Below, piece by piece: positions 60,503-61,223 of a stretch of DNA of 61,223 nucleotides. The stretch is from positions 1 through 61,223 of the forward strand of contig JAKACV010000011.1 of NCBI GenBank assembly GCA_021821085.1, given 5' to 3'. Each line of letters starts with the position of its first letter. Within the stretch, counting starts at the first letter, position 1. The translations under genes and the position numbers were made by a program. The stretch is from Bacillota bacterium. Its GTDB lineage: Bacteria; Bacillota; Bacilli; Alicyclobacillales; SLC66. The notes under the pieces were generated by a model. That model saw only the letters and a list, made by a program, of their open reading frames with translations. It was not told the origin of the DNA and ran no database searches.

Positions 60503-61223
60503 ATGCGGAGGAGTCCACTTTTAGCTAGATTGAAACAATGGGTATTCCTTAAATCGGAACATGGGATGACACTTGTTGAACTGCTCGTTGCACTCTCGAT
60601 TGGTACAATGGTCCTTAGTGCTGTATTTTATCTATCGTCGGATATTGCCCAATGGTTCACAGCAGTCACCACTCAGTCTACAGTAAATCAAGACGAAGCA
60701 ACATTAACGACAATGATTCAAGAACTGTCGCAGGATGCTTCAAATGTGTATATACAACAATCAGGTAATGGCGCTATATTTGAGATGAAACGCAGTTCGC
60801 AGGGCCAATATGCATATCCCGATTTTATACCATCTTCCTTTTGGCAGTCAGGAAGTGCTACCATTCTTTGCGAGGGCGGTCATCAATCATATCAGATTGT
60901 TTTTTTCGCGAACAAAAATGGGGAGATAAGAAATCGTACAATTGAATTATATACTAGCATGAATAAGTGTGGATTTCAAAAAGTATCGTCCACAGAATTC
61001 GAATTACTCATTGAATCGAATTCACGGTTGTTCAGTCCTAAGATCATCCCGTTTGGAGCTACTCAGGTGATTCAAAATAATCTTGGACAAGGAACAGGAC
61101 AAGGAACAGGACAAGGAACAGGACAAGGAACAGGACAAGGAACAGGACAAGGAACAGGACAAGGAACAGGACAAGGAACAGGACAAGGAACAGGACAAGG
61201 AACAGGACAAGGAACAGGACAAG
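60503..61223 (+). CDS. Minor pseudopilin (PilW/GspJ-like) with Gly-Gln-Gly-Thr repeats, 3' truncated
   Basis: At least 240 aa, running off the right edge. A prepilin site has a leader ending Gly before 'MTLVELLVALSIGTMVLSAV', Glu at +5. A globular domain of about 170 residues follows ('TTMIQELSQDASNVYIQQSG'). From residue 195 it enters Gly-Gln-Gly-Thr repeats encoded by GGACAAGGAACA, which continue to the end of the window. GAGGTAGGGGG precedes ATG 60503. The repeat tail is unusual for a pseudopilin; length and end are unknown. Confidence 0.8.
   Translation, partial: MRRSPLLARLKQWVFLKSEHGMTLVELLVALSIGTMVLSAVFYLSSDIAQWFTAVTTQSTVNQDEATLTTMIQELSQDASNVYIQQSGNGAIFEMKRSSQGQYAYPDFIPSSFWQSGSATILCEGGHQSYQIVFFANKNGEIRNRTIELYTSMNKCGFQKVSSTEFELLIESNSRLFSPKIIPFGATQVIQNNLGQGTGQGTGQGTGQGTGQGTGQGTGQGTGQGTGQGTGQGTGQGTGQ
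61085..61223 (+). repeat. 12-bp tandem repeat, at least 11.5 copies
   Basis: GGACAAGGAACA is repeated without a visible error from 61085 to the window end. The unit is a multiple of three, so copy changes would keep the reading frame (Gly-Gln-Gly-Thr). On the minus strand it gives a fake Cys-Ser-Leu-Ser frame. Confidence 0.97.

Noticed and set aside
61022-61222. Minus-strand frame of repeated Cys-Ser-Leu-Ser
   Set aside because: It is the complement of the 12-bp repeat that codes Gly-Gln-Gly-Thr in the real plus-strand pseudopilin; no start site is seen.
61085-61223. CRISPR array at the right edge
   Set aside because: The repeats are 12 bp with no spacers and are in frame with a gene.

Overview
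The window looks like the chromosome of an endospore-forming Firmicute, most likely an acidophile of the Alicyclobacillaceae type. Gene order over most of it follows the Bacillus subtilis order sdhCAB - gerE - marR - racE/murI - rph - ysnA - tRNA-Arg - tig - clpX - lonB - lonA - ysxC - hemAXCDBL - spoVID - ysxE - valS - folC. Spore genes (gerE, lonB, spoVID, ysxE), a SAM-I riboswitch, a T-box and sigma-A style promoters agree with this. The family-level placement is inference, resting partly on a sulfocyanin-like domain, a fold best known from acidophiles.

Layout. 1-170: start of a transposase gene and its repeats. 142-2823: SAM riboswitch, metX, hom (methionine/threonine branch). 2858-6205: sdhCAB operon with promoter and terminator. 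6231-6385: a small MITE-like repeat. 6479-10972: gerE cut into two halves by a 4.1-kb element carrying a large serine recombinase. 11009-20306: an accessory block with a two-component system, a DUF420-type protein, the qoxABCD quinol oxidase and an ABC-F ATPase. 20598-23504: marR, murI, rph and a dITP/XTP pyrophosphatase. 23512-31184: tRNA-Arg, trigger factor, ClpP, ClpX, LonB and LonA. 31216-32928: engB, a second copy of the MITE-like repeat, and an EamA transporter. 33135-39627: the heme pathway from glutamyl-tRNA to uroporphyrinogen III. 39629-45859: an MFS exporter, SpoVID, two kinase-fold spore-coat proteins and small membrane proteins. 45868-51655: T-box, valS, folC, murC. 51821-61223: a type IV pilus cluster running off the right end inside a 12-bp tandem repeat.

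Main discovery. gerE, the last mother-cell transcription factor of sporulation, is interrupted at codon 49/50. Its first 48-50 codons lie at 6566-6715 behind a near-ideal sigma-K promoter, and its last 27 codons lie at 10848-10928. Both junctions carry the same 7-bp core TCTAATG in the same reading frame, so excision of exactly 4138 bp would rebuild a normal 75-aa GerE. The element holds a large serine recombinase and an upstream 58-aa gene (candidate directionality factor) behind a sigma-E-like -10. It also holds a membrane protein with a sulfocyanin-like domain that has lost three of four copper ligands, and a relic of a FUSC-type transporter. The arrangement parallels the skin element in sigK. 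Mother-cell-specific excision is inferred, not shown.

Second discovery. A 155/158-bp non-coding repeat occurs twice (6231 and 31834), with inverted ends and a 7-bp target duplication at each copy. The second copy sits directly after the engB stop codon and duplicates it.

Both ends of the window fall in repetitive DNA (an insertion sequence and a tandem repeat), so they may be natural contig ends.
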